A stretch of DNA of 46,092 nt from Albidovulum sp. (GTDB lineage: Bacteria; Pseudomonadota; Alphaproteobacteria; Rhodobacterales; Rhodobacteraceae), in assembly GCF_008933605.1 (NCBI RefSeq), contig NZ_WBUS01000011.1:1-46092 (forward strand). The letters are read 5' to 3'. The position numbers were made by a program, and so were the translations under genes. Within the stretch, counting starts at the first letter, position 1; each line of letters starts with the position of its first letter. The notes below the pieces were generated by a model that did not search any database, was not told the DNA's origin, and saw only the letters and a list, made by a program, of their open reading frames with translations. Below are positions 1-8,401 of the stretch, piece by piece.

Positions 1-743
1 GGCGTGTCGCGGACCAGCTTCGCCGGCGCCCAGACCACGCGCCGGCCGCGCTTCAGCGCCCAGTCAAGCTCGGTCCGCGTGGCAACGACCGAAAGGGCCG
101 CATCCCGGGCGGCCAGCGACCAGGCCGCCTGTTCGAGTGCCAGGAGCGCGATGTGGCGCCGGGCCTCGTCCGTGGCCGCCGCGGGCAGTGGCAATCCGGG
201 GGCCGGCGGAACGAAGACGGCAGGCCCCTCCACGCGCTCCGGTAGCCCCGGTCCGAGGAGGAGGTGCACGGCGGCGCGGGGCGCTTGCGCGATCTCAGCG
301 TCGACGGTGGCCGCCGCCGACCGGTCGCGGACGATCTCCACCCCGAGCGCGCCCGGAACGAGGTCGAGCTTCTCGATCCTGAGGAAGACCCGCGCCGCCT
401 GCGGCGCGGCGAGTATGCGCGCGGCGACGCGTTCCGCCAGCGTTTCGAGGAGGTTCAGGCGCTCCGCCGCAAGCTCGGCCGCGATGGCCTCGGTGAGCCG
501 GTCGTAGGACAGGATACGGTCCACGTCGTCCTCGGCGCCCTCCCCCTGCCTCGCCGGCGGCGCGAGTTCGACGACGACGTTGAAGCGCAGGCGCTGGCCC
601 TGCCCCCGTTCATGCTGAAAGGCGCCGATCTCGGCCGTGACGACATGGTCGCGGAGCGACAGGCGGTCCAGCGCGTTCGCGCCTGCCATGGCAGCGGCCC
701 GTTCCTCCAGGGTGCCGAAGGCGGGGGATCTGTCGTCGGTCAT
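1..743 (-). CDS. folB: dihydroneopterin aldolase, C-terminally extended (3' partial)
   Basis: FolB cleaves 7,8-dihydroneopterin to 6-hydroxymethyl-dihydropterin and glycolaldehyde in cytosolic folate synthesis. The frame is open from an ATG at 743 to the left edge, giving at least 247 residues. Residues about 25-140 look like the FolB fold: DRLSLRDHVVTAEIGAFQHE at the start, SYDRLTEAI and LLETLAERVAARIL in the middle, and KLDLVPGALGVEIVR at the end. FolB proteins are usually about 120 residues. The remaining 100 or more residues are an extension I do not recognise; from memory, long FolB forms occur in Rhodobacterales. Its downstream partners lie outside the window. Confidence 0.85.
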   Translation of the reverse strand, partial: MTDDRSPAFGTLEERAAAMAGANALDRLSLRDHVVTAEIGAFQHERGQGQRLRFNVVVELAPPARQGEGAEDDVDRILSYDRLTEAIAAELAAERLNLLETLAERVAARILAAPQAARVFLRIEKLDLVPGALGVEIVRDRSAAATVDAEIAQAPRAAVHLLLGPGLPERVEGPAVFVPPAPGLPLPAAATDEARRHIALLALEQAAWSLAARDAALSVVATRTELDWALKRGRRVVWAPAKLVRDT

Positions 744-832
744 GGTCGCGCTCCGGCTCGGGTCGGGGCATCATAGCCGGATCGGCCGGTGCCGGAAGGC
801 CGAAGGCGGCGCGGCGGGCGCCGCCCGCGGCG

Positions 833-1522
833 TCAGTTCATCGCGGTCACGACCGGCGCGCGGTAGAAGATGTGGCGGCCGATCTTCGCCGTCTTCTCGA
901 ACCGGCGCGCCCAGGACGGCCGCACCGCGGGCGTGTGGAAGTAGGTCGCCCCCTCGGTCAGCGGACGCGGCGCGCCGTCGAGCATCGCCTTGGCGATCTT
1001 TCCCGCCCGAATCCAGGCGGCGCGGTCGCCGATGCGGTCCGCACGGCCGTCGCAGGTGTAGGAGAACTGGCACCCCCGTCCGTTCGACTGGTTGACCACG
1101 CCGCAGACCGTCCGAGGGAAGGTCGGATTCTCCACCCGGTTCAGGATTACCTCGGCCACCGCGGCCTGCCCCGCGACCCCCTCGCCGCGCGCCTCGAAGT
1201 AGAGCGCCGTGGCCAGGCATTCGAATTCCGCCCCGCCCGTGGCCGCAGGCTGCGCCGCAAGCCAGGCATCGTCATAGGCAATCTGGCCCTTGGCGGCCTT
1301 CCCGGCCTTCTTCGTGACGACCGGCGGCGTCACGATCGCTGCAAGGCGATTTCCCGCGACCGCCCCAAGGCCTTCACGGTCCTGTCCCAGGAGCGCGGTC
1401 AGGTTCATCCCGATCGCGGCGCTGGGATCGTTCGACTGGCTTACCGTCATCTCGGCATGCAAGCCTCCGGCGAGGCCAAGGAGCATGACCATGCTCCCGG
1501 TCCAGCACTTCAGCACTGACAT
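833..1522 (-). CDS. SleB-family cell wall hydrolase
   Basis: This is a predicted exported peptidoglycan hydrolase of the hydrolase_2 (SleB/CwlJ) family, 229 residues. A signal peptide covers about residues 1-23 (MSVLKCWTGSMVMLLGLAGG, then LHA). The catalytic domain fills residues 102-225, with the motif ATALYFEARGEG containing the family's conserved Glu, then VAEVILNRV, and the late motif GATYFHTP. I chose the ATG at 1522 because a purine-rich GGGAACGG precedes it and the signal peptide begins there. An upstream in-frame ATG at 1609 would add 29 residues. In non-sporulating alphaproteobacteria such proteins probably act in wall remodelling. A 6-bp GC hairpin lies just past the stop but has no U-tract. 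Confidence 0.88.
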   Translation of the reverse strand: MSVLKCWTGSMVMLLGLAGGLHAEMTVSQSNDPSAAIGMNLTALLGQDREGLGAVAGNRLAAIVTPPVVTKKAGKAAKGQIAYDDAWLAAQPAATGGAEFECLATALYFEARGEGVAGQAAVAEVILNRVENPTFPRTVCGVVNQSNGRGCQFSYTCDGRADRIGDRAAWIRAGKIAKAMLDGAPRPLTEGATYFHTPAVRPSWARRFEKTAKIGRHIFYRAPVVTAMN

Positions 1523-1706
1523 TTTCCGTTCCCGAATTGCTTCGTCGAGCCACAGCCCCCCAAAGGCAATGACCGGCAGGGCATAGCCGAACGAGCGCGG
1601 CACGTCCACCCGCAGGGGGGCCCGGCGGCAGGACGCCGCCGATCGCCACGATTGTCGCGGCTACTTCAACAATTGGCCCGGCGCACCAGCAACCGGGGTG
1701 TCAGCC

Positions 1707-4265
1707 TCAATCGTTTGAAATCACTTTGTTTCCTTGCGCAATATCCGGGTCTTTCAGGGCGAAGTGCGCAGCGGCAAGGCGCGCCACGGGAACGCGGAAC
1801 GGCGAGCAGGAGACGTAATCGAAGCCGGATCTGCGACAAAATGCAATGGATGCCGGGTTTCCACCGTGCTCGCCGCAGATCGAAAGCGTCACATCGTGTC
1901 GCGTTTGACGTCCGCGCGCGCTTCCGATGAGCAACAATTCGCCGACGCCGTCCTCGTCGAGGACGTGAAACGGGTCTTCCGGGAAGACACCCTGATTGAC
2001 ATAATCGCCCATGAAGCGACCGGCATCGTCGCGCGACAACCCATAGGTCATCTGCGTGAGGTCGTTGGTGCCGAACGACAGGAAGGCCGCGTGCTGGGCG
2101 ATCTCGCCTGCCCGCAGCGCGGCGCGCGGCGTCTCGACCATCACGCCCATGCGATAGGTGAAATCCGCCCCGGTCGCGGTGCGCACGGCGGCGGCAACCG
2201 CGTCGATGCGGGTCTTGACCAGTTCGACCTCCCGCTTGGCCGAGACGAGCGGGATCATCACCTCCGGCACCACCGCCGCCCCGCGCCGGGAGGCCTCGAC
2301 CGTGGCCTCGAAGATCGCCCTAGCCTGCATCTCGTAGATCTCCGGCACCGTCACGCCGAGCCGGACGCCGCGCAGCCCCAGCATCGGGTTGAACTCCGAG
2401 AGCGCCTCCACCCGCCGGGTCACCTCGGAAAGCGGCCGGTCGAGCGCCTCGGCAAGCTCCCGCATCCCCTCGCGGTCGTGCGGCAGGAACTCGTGCAGGG
2501 GCGGGTCGAAGAGGCGGATGCAGACGGGAAGCCCTGCCATGATGTCGAATAGCGCGATGAAATCGGCCCGCTGCATCGGCAGGAGCCGGTCGAGCGCGAC
2601 CTTCCGGTCCTTCGCCGTGTCGGCGAAGATCATCTCGCGCATCACGGTCAGCCGGTCCTCGTCGAAGAACATGTGCTCCGTGCGGCAAAGACCGATGCCT
2701 TCGGCCTCGAACATCCGCGCGGTACGGGCGTCGTCGGGCGTGTCGGCATTGGCGCGCACGCCGATGTCGCGGACATTGTCGGCCCAGTGCAGGAGCGTCG
2801 TGAACCATTCGTCGAGCGCGGGTTCGAGCATCTCGGCCGAACCGGCCAGCACCTCGCCGTTGGTGCCGTCGACGGTGATCACGTCGCCTTCGCGGAAGGT
2901 CCGGCCCGAGCGCGTCACGATCACCCGGTCGCGCGGGTTGAGCGAAAGCTCCGACGCCCCGACGATGCAGGGCAGGCCGAGCCCGCGCGCGATGACGGCG
3001 GCGTGGCTGGTGATGCCGCCCCGCTCGGTCAGGACCGCGACGGCCGCATGCATCCCCCGGATGTCCTCGGGCGCGGTCTCGCGCCGGACGAGGATGCAGC
3101 GTTCGTCGCGTGCGGCGGCAGCCTGAGCGTCAGCCGAGGAGAAGACGATCCGGCCCGAGGCGGCGCCGGGGCTCGCGGCGATGCCGCGCGCCACCCGGTC
3201 GCGCGGAGCGCGCGGGTCCACCTGATGGTGCAAAAGCTCCGACAGCGCGCGCGGCTCGACCCGCAGGATCGCGTCGTCGCGGCTGATGATCCTTTCCGTT
3301 GCCAGGGTCACCGCGACGCGGACAGAGGCGCGCGAGGACCTTTGCACCTTCACGGCGTCGATGACCTTCAGCACGCCGTTTTCCAGCGCGAACTCGATCA
3401 GCATCTCCTCGCGCAGCCGCTCGCGGCAGGTGCGGCAATGGGCCTGAAGGGCGGCGAAGACCTCGGGCGCCGCGTCCTCGAGCGAGTGGCCCCGGCGATC
3501 GCGCACCAGATAGAGCGTCTCTTCGGCCTTGCGGTTCGCGGGATTGAGGCCGCGGAAGCGCCCCGTCACCTGCGGCGCACCGGTCACCGGTTCGATGAGC
3601 TGGATCGTGCCTGTGCCCGAGAGTCCCGGCCCGACGGCCTGTGCCATTTCCTGCATGACGAGGCCGAGCGCGGCATCGGACGGCGCGCCCTTCGCCTCGC
3701 GCAGAAGCCGCGCCGTGGTCCCCTCCCAGGCACGGGCCATCGACCGGAGCACCTCGCCCATCTGCCGGGCCGGCGACTGCGGGAACTCCTCGTCCATCTC
3801 GGCCTCGTAGGCGGCAAGCGCCGCTGCGAGCGCCTCGGGCGAGGGCTCGGCCGTGAACATGTCGGGGTCGAGCCGCGCGACGTGGATGGCATAGGACTGC
3901 ACGAAACCGAGGTAGAGCGCGTCTGCATAGGCCCGGCCGTGCACTGCGGCGATCTCGGCGTGCTTGGCGCCGGTCATGCCGACATTCAGGACCGTGGTCG
4001 GTCCGCCCCATTCCGGATTGGCCGGAGAGGGCCGGATGGTGACCAGCGCGCCACCGAACGCGGCCGCGAGCCGCGCCGTGTCGGGCGTCACTCCCGCCGC
4101 GATGGCGCGCACCGTGTCGGCGGATAGCGCGACGGTGCGCGGCACTGGCAGGTCGAGCCGAATGAGCCGCTGGAGGCATTTCGCGCGCCAGCCATGGCGC
4201 TCCGCGTCGATCGGCGCCGAAGGCGTGATCTCGGTGAACTCTGCGAAAATGCTCTGTTTCTGCAC
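1707..4265 (-). CDS. PPDK-like PEP-utilising protein with degenerate ATP-grasp half
   Basis: The 852-residue product resembles pyruvate phosphate dikinase (usually about 880). The central and C-terminal halves are intact: swivelling phosphohistidine loop GGITSHAAVIARG with His421; PEP-site segments GLCRTEHMFF (525-534), RLFDPPLHEFLP and LRGVRLG; SFGTNDLTQ (730-738); and the catalytic Cys in CGEHGG (797-802). The N-terminal nucleotide-binding half is divergent. The GGKGANL loop is replaced by GWRAKCL (25-31), DIEF by LIEF (289-292), and the LQTR segment by VIDA (301-304). ATP-dependent phosphorylation is therefore doubtful. I use a GTG start at 4265 with AGGGAGG about 11 nt upstream; no ATG fits better. 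The reading frame continues upstream to 5633, but that part is antisense to perM and hdaA. It could be an alternative PPDK form or a PEP-binding protein with another phospho-acceptor. Confidence 0.85.
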   Translation of the reverse strand: MQKQSIFAEFTEITPSAPIDAERHGWRAKCLQRLIRLDLPVPRTVALSADTVRAIAAGVTPDTARLAAAFGGALVTIRPSPANPEWGGPTTVLNVGMTGAKHAEIAAVHGRAYADALYLGFVQSYAIHVARLDPDMFTAEPSPEALAAALAAYEAEMDEEFPQSPARQMGEVLRSMARAWEGTTARLLREAKGAPSDAALGLVMQEMAQAVGPGLSGTGTIQLIEPVTGAPQVTGRFRGLNPANRKAEETLYLVRDRRGHSLEDAAPEVFAALQAHCRTCRERLREEMLIEFALENGVLKVIDAVKVQRSSRASVRVAVTLATERIISRDDAILRVEPRALSELLHHQVDPRAPRDRVARGIAASPGAASGRIVFSSADAQAAAARDERCILVRRETAPEDIRGMHAAVAVLTERGGITSHAAVIARGLGLPCIVGASELSLNPRDRVIVTRSGRTFREGDVITVDGTNGEVLAGSAEMLEPALDEWFTTLLHWADNVRDIGVRANADTPDDARTARMFEAEGIGLCRTEHMFFDEDRLTVMREMIFADTAKDRKVALDRLLPMQRADFIALFDIMAGLPVCIRLFDPPLHEFLPHDREGMRELAEALDRPLSEVTRRVEALSEFNPMLGLRGVRLGVTVPEIYEMQARAIFEATVEASRRGAAVVPEVMIPLVSAKREVELVKTRIDAVAAAVRTATGADFTYRMGVMVETPRAALRAGEIAQHAAFLSFGTNDLTQMTYGLSRDDAGRFMGDYVNQGVFPEDPFHVLDEDGVGELLLIGSARGRQTRHDVTLSICGEHGGNPASIAFCRRSGFDYVSCSPFRVPVARLAAAHFALKDPDIAQGNKVISND

Positions 4266-4406
4266 TGCGGCACCGGCCTCCCTGGCGGCAGAATACGCGC
4301 CGCGCGGAACTTGGCAAGGAAAAGCGCCGAATGCCAGCGCACCAGGGCTCCGCTTGCGCGGCCGCCGCGCTTGGGCCATGACTGGCGGGAGCGAAAGGAG
4401 TGCGCC

Positions 4407-5474
4407 ATGGCGCTGACGGTCCGGCAACAGGCGAGATACTGGGGGATCGCCGCGGCGATCTTCCTGGCCCTGCTCTGGGGGCTCGGCAACGTGATCCTGC
4501 CCTTCCTCGTGGGCGGCGCCCTGGCCTATTTCCTCGATCCCATCGCCGACCGGCTGGAACGCATGGGCCTGTCGCGCGCGGCCGCCACCGCCGCGATCTC
4601 GGCGCTCGCGCTTCTTATCTTCGTGCTTCTGGCGCTTCTGATCGTCCCGATGCTCGTCCGCCAGCTCATCCAGCTCGTGAACGCGGCGCCAACGATCTTC
4701 GGCGAGTTGCAGGGCTTCCTGACGGCGAACTTCCCCTCGATCATGGATCAGGAAAGCGTCGTGCGCGAGACCCTGGTCTCCATCGGCAAGACCATCCAGG
4801 CCAGGGGCGGGGAACTGGCAAGCGGCCTGCTGTCGTCGGCGCTGTCGGTCATCAACGCGGTCGTGTTCATCGTCGTCGTGCCGGTCGTGGCGTTCTACCT
4901 TCTCCTGGACTGGGACAAGATGGTCGGGAAGATCGACGCGCTCCTGCCACGTGACCATGCCGAAACCGTGCGCACGATCGCGCGCGACATCGACCGGGTG
5001 CTTGCCGGTTTCGTCCGGGGGCAGGTGTCGGTCTGCCTCATCCTCGGCACGTTCTATTCCGTGACGCTGATGCTCGCCGGGCTCGACTTCGGCCTGATCG
5101 TCGGGGCCATTGCGGGGCTGATCACATTCATCCCCTATGTCGGTGCGCTGATCGGCGGGGCGCTCGCCATCGGGCTCGCCTTCTTCCAGTTCTGGGGCGA
5201 GTGGTTCCAGATCGCCGTCATCGCCGGCATATTCGCGGTGGGCCAGTTCCTCGAAGGCAACATCGTCACGCCGAAGCTTGTCGGCAATTCGGTCGGGCTC
5301 CACCCGGTCTGGCTGCTCTTCGCGCTTTCGGCCTTCGGCACGCTCTTCGGTTTTGTCGGGATGCTCGTCGCCGTCCCGGTCGCCGCCGCGCTCGGGGTGC
5401 TGGCGCGCTTTGCTATCTCCCAATACCTCGGCAGCCGGCTCTACCAAGGCCTGTCGGGAAGCGACGAGTCTTGA
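4407..5474 (+). CDS. AI-2E/PerM-family transporter
   Basis: This is a polytopic inner-membrane protein of 355 residues in the AI-2E exporter (PerM/TqsA) family; the substrate cannot be told from sequence. Hydrophobic segments lie at about residues 12-45, 60-90, 145-175 and in a C-terminal block from about 205. Family motifs include ITFIPYVGALIGG, GQFLEGNIVTPKLVG and GTLFGFVGMLVAVPVAA. The ATG at 4407 follows an AAAGGAG box at 4394-4400. One base separates its stop from hdaA, so the two are surely co-transcribed. The divergent upstream gene is the PPDK-like gene, and the 141-bp gap must hold both promoters. Confidence 0.9.
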   Translation: MALTVRQQARYWGIAAAIFLALLWGLGNVILPFLVGGALAYFLDPIADRLERMGLSRAAATAAISALALLIFVLLALLIVPMLVRQLIQLVNAAPTIFGELQGFLTANFPSIMDQESVVRETLVSIGKTIQARGGELASGLLSSALSVINAVVFIVVVPVVAFYLLLDWDKMVGKIDALLPRDHAETVRTIARDIDRVLAGFVRGQVSVCLILGTFYSVTLMLAGLDFGLIVGAIAGLITFIPYVGALIGGALAIGLAFFQFWGEWFQIAVIAGIFAVGQFLEGNIVTPKLVGNSVGLHPVWLLFALSAFGTLFGFVGMLVAVPVAAALGVLARFAISQYLGSRLYQGLSGSDES

Positions 5475-5475
5475 G

Positions 5476-6147
5476 ATGCCCCGGCAACTGACCTTCGACC
5501 TGCCGGTGCGGCCCGCACTGGGGCGCGGGGATTTCTTCGTGTCGCCGGCGAATGCGCTTGCCGTGGCGCAAGTCGACGCGGGCGACTGGCCGGAGGGCAA
5601 GCTCCTGCTGATCGGCCCCGAGGGCGCCGGCAAGAGCCACCTCGCCCAGGTCTGGGCGGGCGAGAACGATGCCGCGGTCCTTTCTGCCGGCGCGGTGCCG
5701 GAGGAGGCGGTCGAGGCGCCGGCCGTCGTCGTCGAGGATGCCGACCGGATCGCGGGGGACCGCGCGGCGGAAACCGCGCTCTTTCACCTGCACAACCACG
5801 TCCTCGCCCGTGGCGGCCGGCTCCTCGTCACCGCGGCGTCGCCGCCGCGGAACTGGGGGCTTTGCCTGCCGGACCTCGCCAGCAGGATGGAGGCGACCGC
5901 GGTCGCCGAAATTGCCGCCCCGGACGACGCGCTTCTCGCGGCGGTGCTGGTCAAGCTCTTCGCCGACCGCCAGATCGTCGTCGCGCCAAGCCTGATCCAG
6001 TGGCTGGTCCGCAGGATGGACCGCTCCTTCGCGAGCGCACGCGGGCTCGTCGCCGATCTTGACGCGCGTGCGCTCGCCCGCGGCGGGCCGGTCACGCGCG
6101 AGATGGCACGAGACGCGCTGGACTTGTGCTCGCAACCGGGGTCATGA
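5476..6147 (+). CDS. hdaA: HdaA, DnaA regulatory inactivator
   Basis: Hda-type AAA+ proteins, with the sliding clamp, promote DnaA-ATP hydrolysis and so limit re-initiation of replication. The 223-residue product starts [13 protein letters not shown], and QLTFDL fits the clamp-binding motif of Hda proteins. A Walker A loop, GPEGAGKSH, lies at about residues 48-56. A Walker B-like VVVEDADR and a DnaA-like lid region ([24 protein letters not shown]) follow. The ATG at 5476 lies one base after the permease stop. Like other Hda proteins it lacks the DnaA DNA-binding domain IV. Its place before ppk and ppx links replication control and polyphosphate genes in one transcript. Confidence 0.9.
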   Translation: MPRQLTFDLPVRPALGRGDFFVSPANALAVAQVDAGDWPEGKLLLIGPEGAGKSHLAQVWAGENDAAVLSAGAVPEEAVEAPAVVVEDADRIAGDRAAETALFHLHNHVLARGGRLLVTAASPPRNWGLCLPDLASRMEATAVAEIAAPDDALLAAVLVKLFADRQIVVAPSLIQWLVRRMDRSFASARGLVADLDARALARGGPVTREMARDALDLCSQPGS

Positions 6148-6199
6148 TGCGACGCCGTCCGGCATCAACGAGGTACCGACCGAGGCCCCCAAGTCGCCA

Positions 6200-8365
6200 A
6201 TGACACAAGCAGATTTCCTCAAGGCTCCCTTCCCTGCCCCGATCACCTTTCCCGAAGCCGAGATTGCCGGACCGAGACGGTTCTTCAACCGGGAACTGTC
6301 CTGGCTCGCCTTCAACTGGCGGGTGCTCGATGAGGCGCGCAATCCGCGGGTGCCGCTGCTCGAACGCGTCCGGTTCCTGTCGATCTCGGCCACGAACCTC
6401 GACGAGTTCTACACCGTCCGCGTGGCGGGCCTGCGGGAACTCGTCCGCGAAGGCAACGCGATGTTCTCGGACGACGGGCTGAGCCCGGCCGAGCAACTGA
6501 AGCTCATCAACGAGGACGCACGACGGCTGATGCAGACGCAGCAGAGCGTCTGGAACAAGCTCAGGCGGGAACTGGAGACGAGCGGTATCGCGCTTCTGAC
6601 GCGATCGAAACTGACAAGGCGGGACGAGGACTTTCTCGCCGACTATTTCCTCAACAAGGTCTTCCCGGTCCTCTCGCCCCTCGCCATCGACCCCGCCCAT
6701 CCCTTCCCGTTCATCCCCAACACCGGCTTCTGTCTCGCGCTCGAGCTCGAGCGGGGGGTGGACAAGCGGCGGTTGCAGGCGATCCTGCCGATCCCGCAGC
6801 AGATCGACCGCTTCGTCGCCATGCCGGGCGGCCGGCGCTTCCTGCCGATGGAAGAACTGCTGCTGCTGCATCTGCACTCGCTCTTCCCCGGCTACCGGGA
6901 CACCGGCCACTGCACGTTCCGCGTCCTGCGCGACAGCGACATCGAGGTCGAGGACGAGGCCGAGGACCTGGTGCGCGAGTTCGAGACCGCGCTGAAACGG
7001 CGCCGGCGCGGGCAGGTCATCCGCATGAAGATCACCGCGGGCGCGCCCGAGGGCATCCGCGCGCTGATCATGGACGAACTGGGCGTCACGCCGGACGAGG
7101 TGGTCGAGGTCAAGGGCATGGTCGGCATGGCCGACCTGAAGGAACTGGTGCTCGACAGCCGCCGCGACCTGCAATGGCCCTCGTTCACCCCGCGCGTGCC
7201 CGAGCGCGTGCAGGACCACGAGGGCGACATGTTCGCGGCGATCCGCCAGAAGGACATGCTGCTGCACCATCCCTACGAGACCTTCGACATGGTCATCCGC
7301 TTCCTCAACCAGGCGGCGGCGGACCCCAACGTGCTGGCGATCAAGCAGACGCTCTACCGCACCTCGCAGGACAGCCCGATCGTCTCGGCGCTCTGCGATG
7401 CGGCCGAAAGCGGCAAGTCCGTGACGGCGCTCGTGGAACTCAAGGCCCGTTTCGACGAGGCGGCGAACATCCGGCAGTCACGGCGGCTGGAACGTGCGGG
7501 CGCGCATGTCGTCTACGGCTTCATCAACTACAAGACCCACGCCAAGATCTCGACGGTCGTCCGGCGCGAGGGCGAGAACCTCGTGACCTACACCCATTTC
7601 GGCACCGGCAACTACCACCCGATCACCGCGCGCATCTACACCGACCTGTCCTTCTTCACCGCCGACCCCGCGCTCGGGCGCGATGCGACGAAGGTGTTCA
7701 ACTACCTCTCGGGCTACGTCCAGCCCGAGCATCTGGAAAACCTCGCCATCTCGCCCATCACGCTGAAGCCGCGCCTGCTGGAACTCATCGCGGTCGAGGC
7801 GGAGCACGCGCGCGCCGGGCGCCCCGCCGAAATCTGGGCGAAGATGAACTCGGTCATCGAGCCCGACGTGATCGACGCGCTCTATGCGGCGAGCCGGGCC
7901 GGCGTGCGGATCCAGCTCGTCGTCCGCGGCATCTGCGGGCTCAGGCCCGGTATCCACGGCCTGAGCGAGAACATCCGGGTGAAGTCGATCGTCGGCCGCT
8001 TCCTCGAACACAGCCGGATCGTCTGCTTCGGCAACGGCCACGGCCTGCCCTCGAAGAAGGCCCGTGTCTTCATCTCCTCGGCCGACTGGATGGGGCGGAA
8101 CCTCAGCCGCCGGGTGGAGACGCTGATCGAGACGAAGAACGACACGGTGAAGGCCCAGATCGTCAGCCAGATCATGGCCGCGAACCTCGCCGACGAGGCG
8201 CAGAGCTGGGTGCTCGGCCCCGACGGTCGCTATCTGCGCGACCTTCCCGACGGGCGCGACGACCTCTTTTCCTGTCACCGTTTCTTCATGGAAAATCCGT
8301 CGCTTTCGGGCCGCGGCTCGGCCGGGGCGAAGGACGTGCCGAAGCTTGCCCACGCGCCGGAATGA
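6200..8365 (+). CDS. ppk1: polyphosphate kinase 1
   Basis: PPK1 reversibly makes polyphosphate from ATP through phosphohistidine. The 721-residue product has all the family landmarks: N-terminal [19 protein letters not shown] (about 32-50), [48 protein letters not shown] with the catalytic His of [15 protein letters not shown], and late [16 protein letters not shown] chose the ATG at 6200 because the homologous N-terminus begins shortly after it. The frame is open upstream to 6059, but that part overlaps hdaA and has no family similarity. No clear Shine-Dalgarno precedes 6200, so translation may depend on coupling to hdaA, which ends 52 bp upstream. Confidence 0.95.
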   Translation: MTQADFLKAPFPAPITFPEAEIAGPRRFFNRELSWLAFNWRVLDEARNPRVPLLERVRFLSISATNLDEFYTVRVAGLRELVREGNAMFSDDGLSPAEQLKLINEDARRLMQTQQSVWNKLRRELETSGIALLTRSKLTRRDEDFLADYFLNKVFPVLSPLAIDPAHPFPFIPNTGFCLALELERGVDKRRLQAILPIPQQIDRFVAMPGGRRFLPMEELLLLHLHSLFPGYRDTGHCTFRVLRDSDIEVEDEAEDLVREFETALKRRRRGQVIRMKITAGAPEGIRALIMDELGVTPDEVVEVKGMVGMADLKELVLDSRRDLQWPSFTPRVPERVQDHEGDMFAAIRQKDMLLHHPYETFDMVIRFLNQAAADPNVLAIKQTLYRTSQDSPIVSALCDAAESGKSVTALVELKARFDEAANIRQSRRLERAGAHVVYGFINYKTHAKISTVVRREGENLVTYTHFGTGNYHPITARIYTDLSFFTADPALGRDATKVFNYLSGYVQPEHLENLAISPITLKPRLLELIAVEAEHARAGRPAEIWAKMNSVIEPDVIDALYAASRAGVRIQLVVRGICGLRPGIHGLSENIRVKSIVGRFLEHSRIVCFGNGHGLPSKKARVFISSADWMGRNLSRRVETLIETKNDTVKAQIVSQIMAANLADEAQSWVLGPDGRYLRDLPDGRDDLFSCHRFFMENPSLSGRGSAGAKDVPKLAHAPE

Positions 8366-8401
8366 AGGTTAGAAGGGTGCCGGGTCCGAGGCAGCCGGGG
8401 G

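Noticed and set aside
814-828. GC hairpin just after the wall hydrolase stop
   Set aside because: Only 6 bp, no U-tract, and in a very GC-rich stretch where such hairpins occur by chance.
1623-1641. 7-bp hairpin between the wall hydrolase and PPDK-like genes
   Set aside because: No U-tract; 66 nt past the PPDK-like stop. Too weak to call a terminator.
4266-5633. Open frame extending the PPDK-like gene upstream by about 455 codons
   Set aside because: It is antisense to the well-supported permease and hdaA genes, is full of low-complexity Arg/Asp/Glu, and the GTG at 4265 has a ribosome site and begins the family-like sequence.
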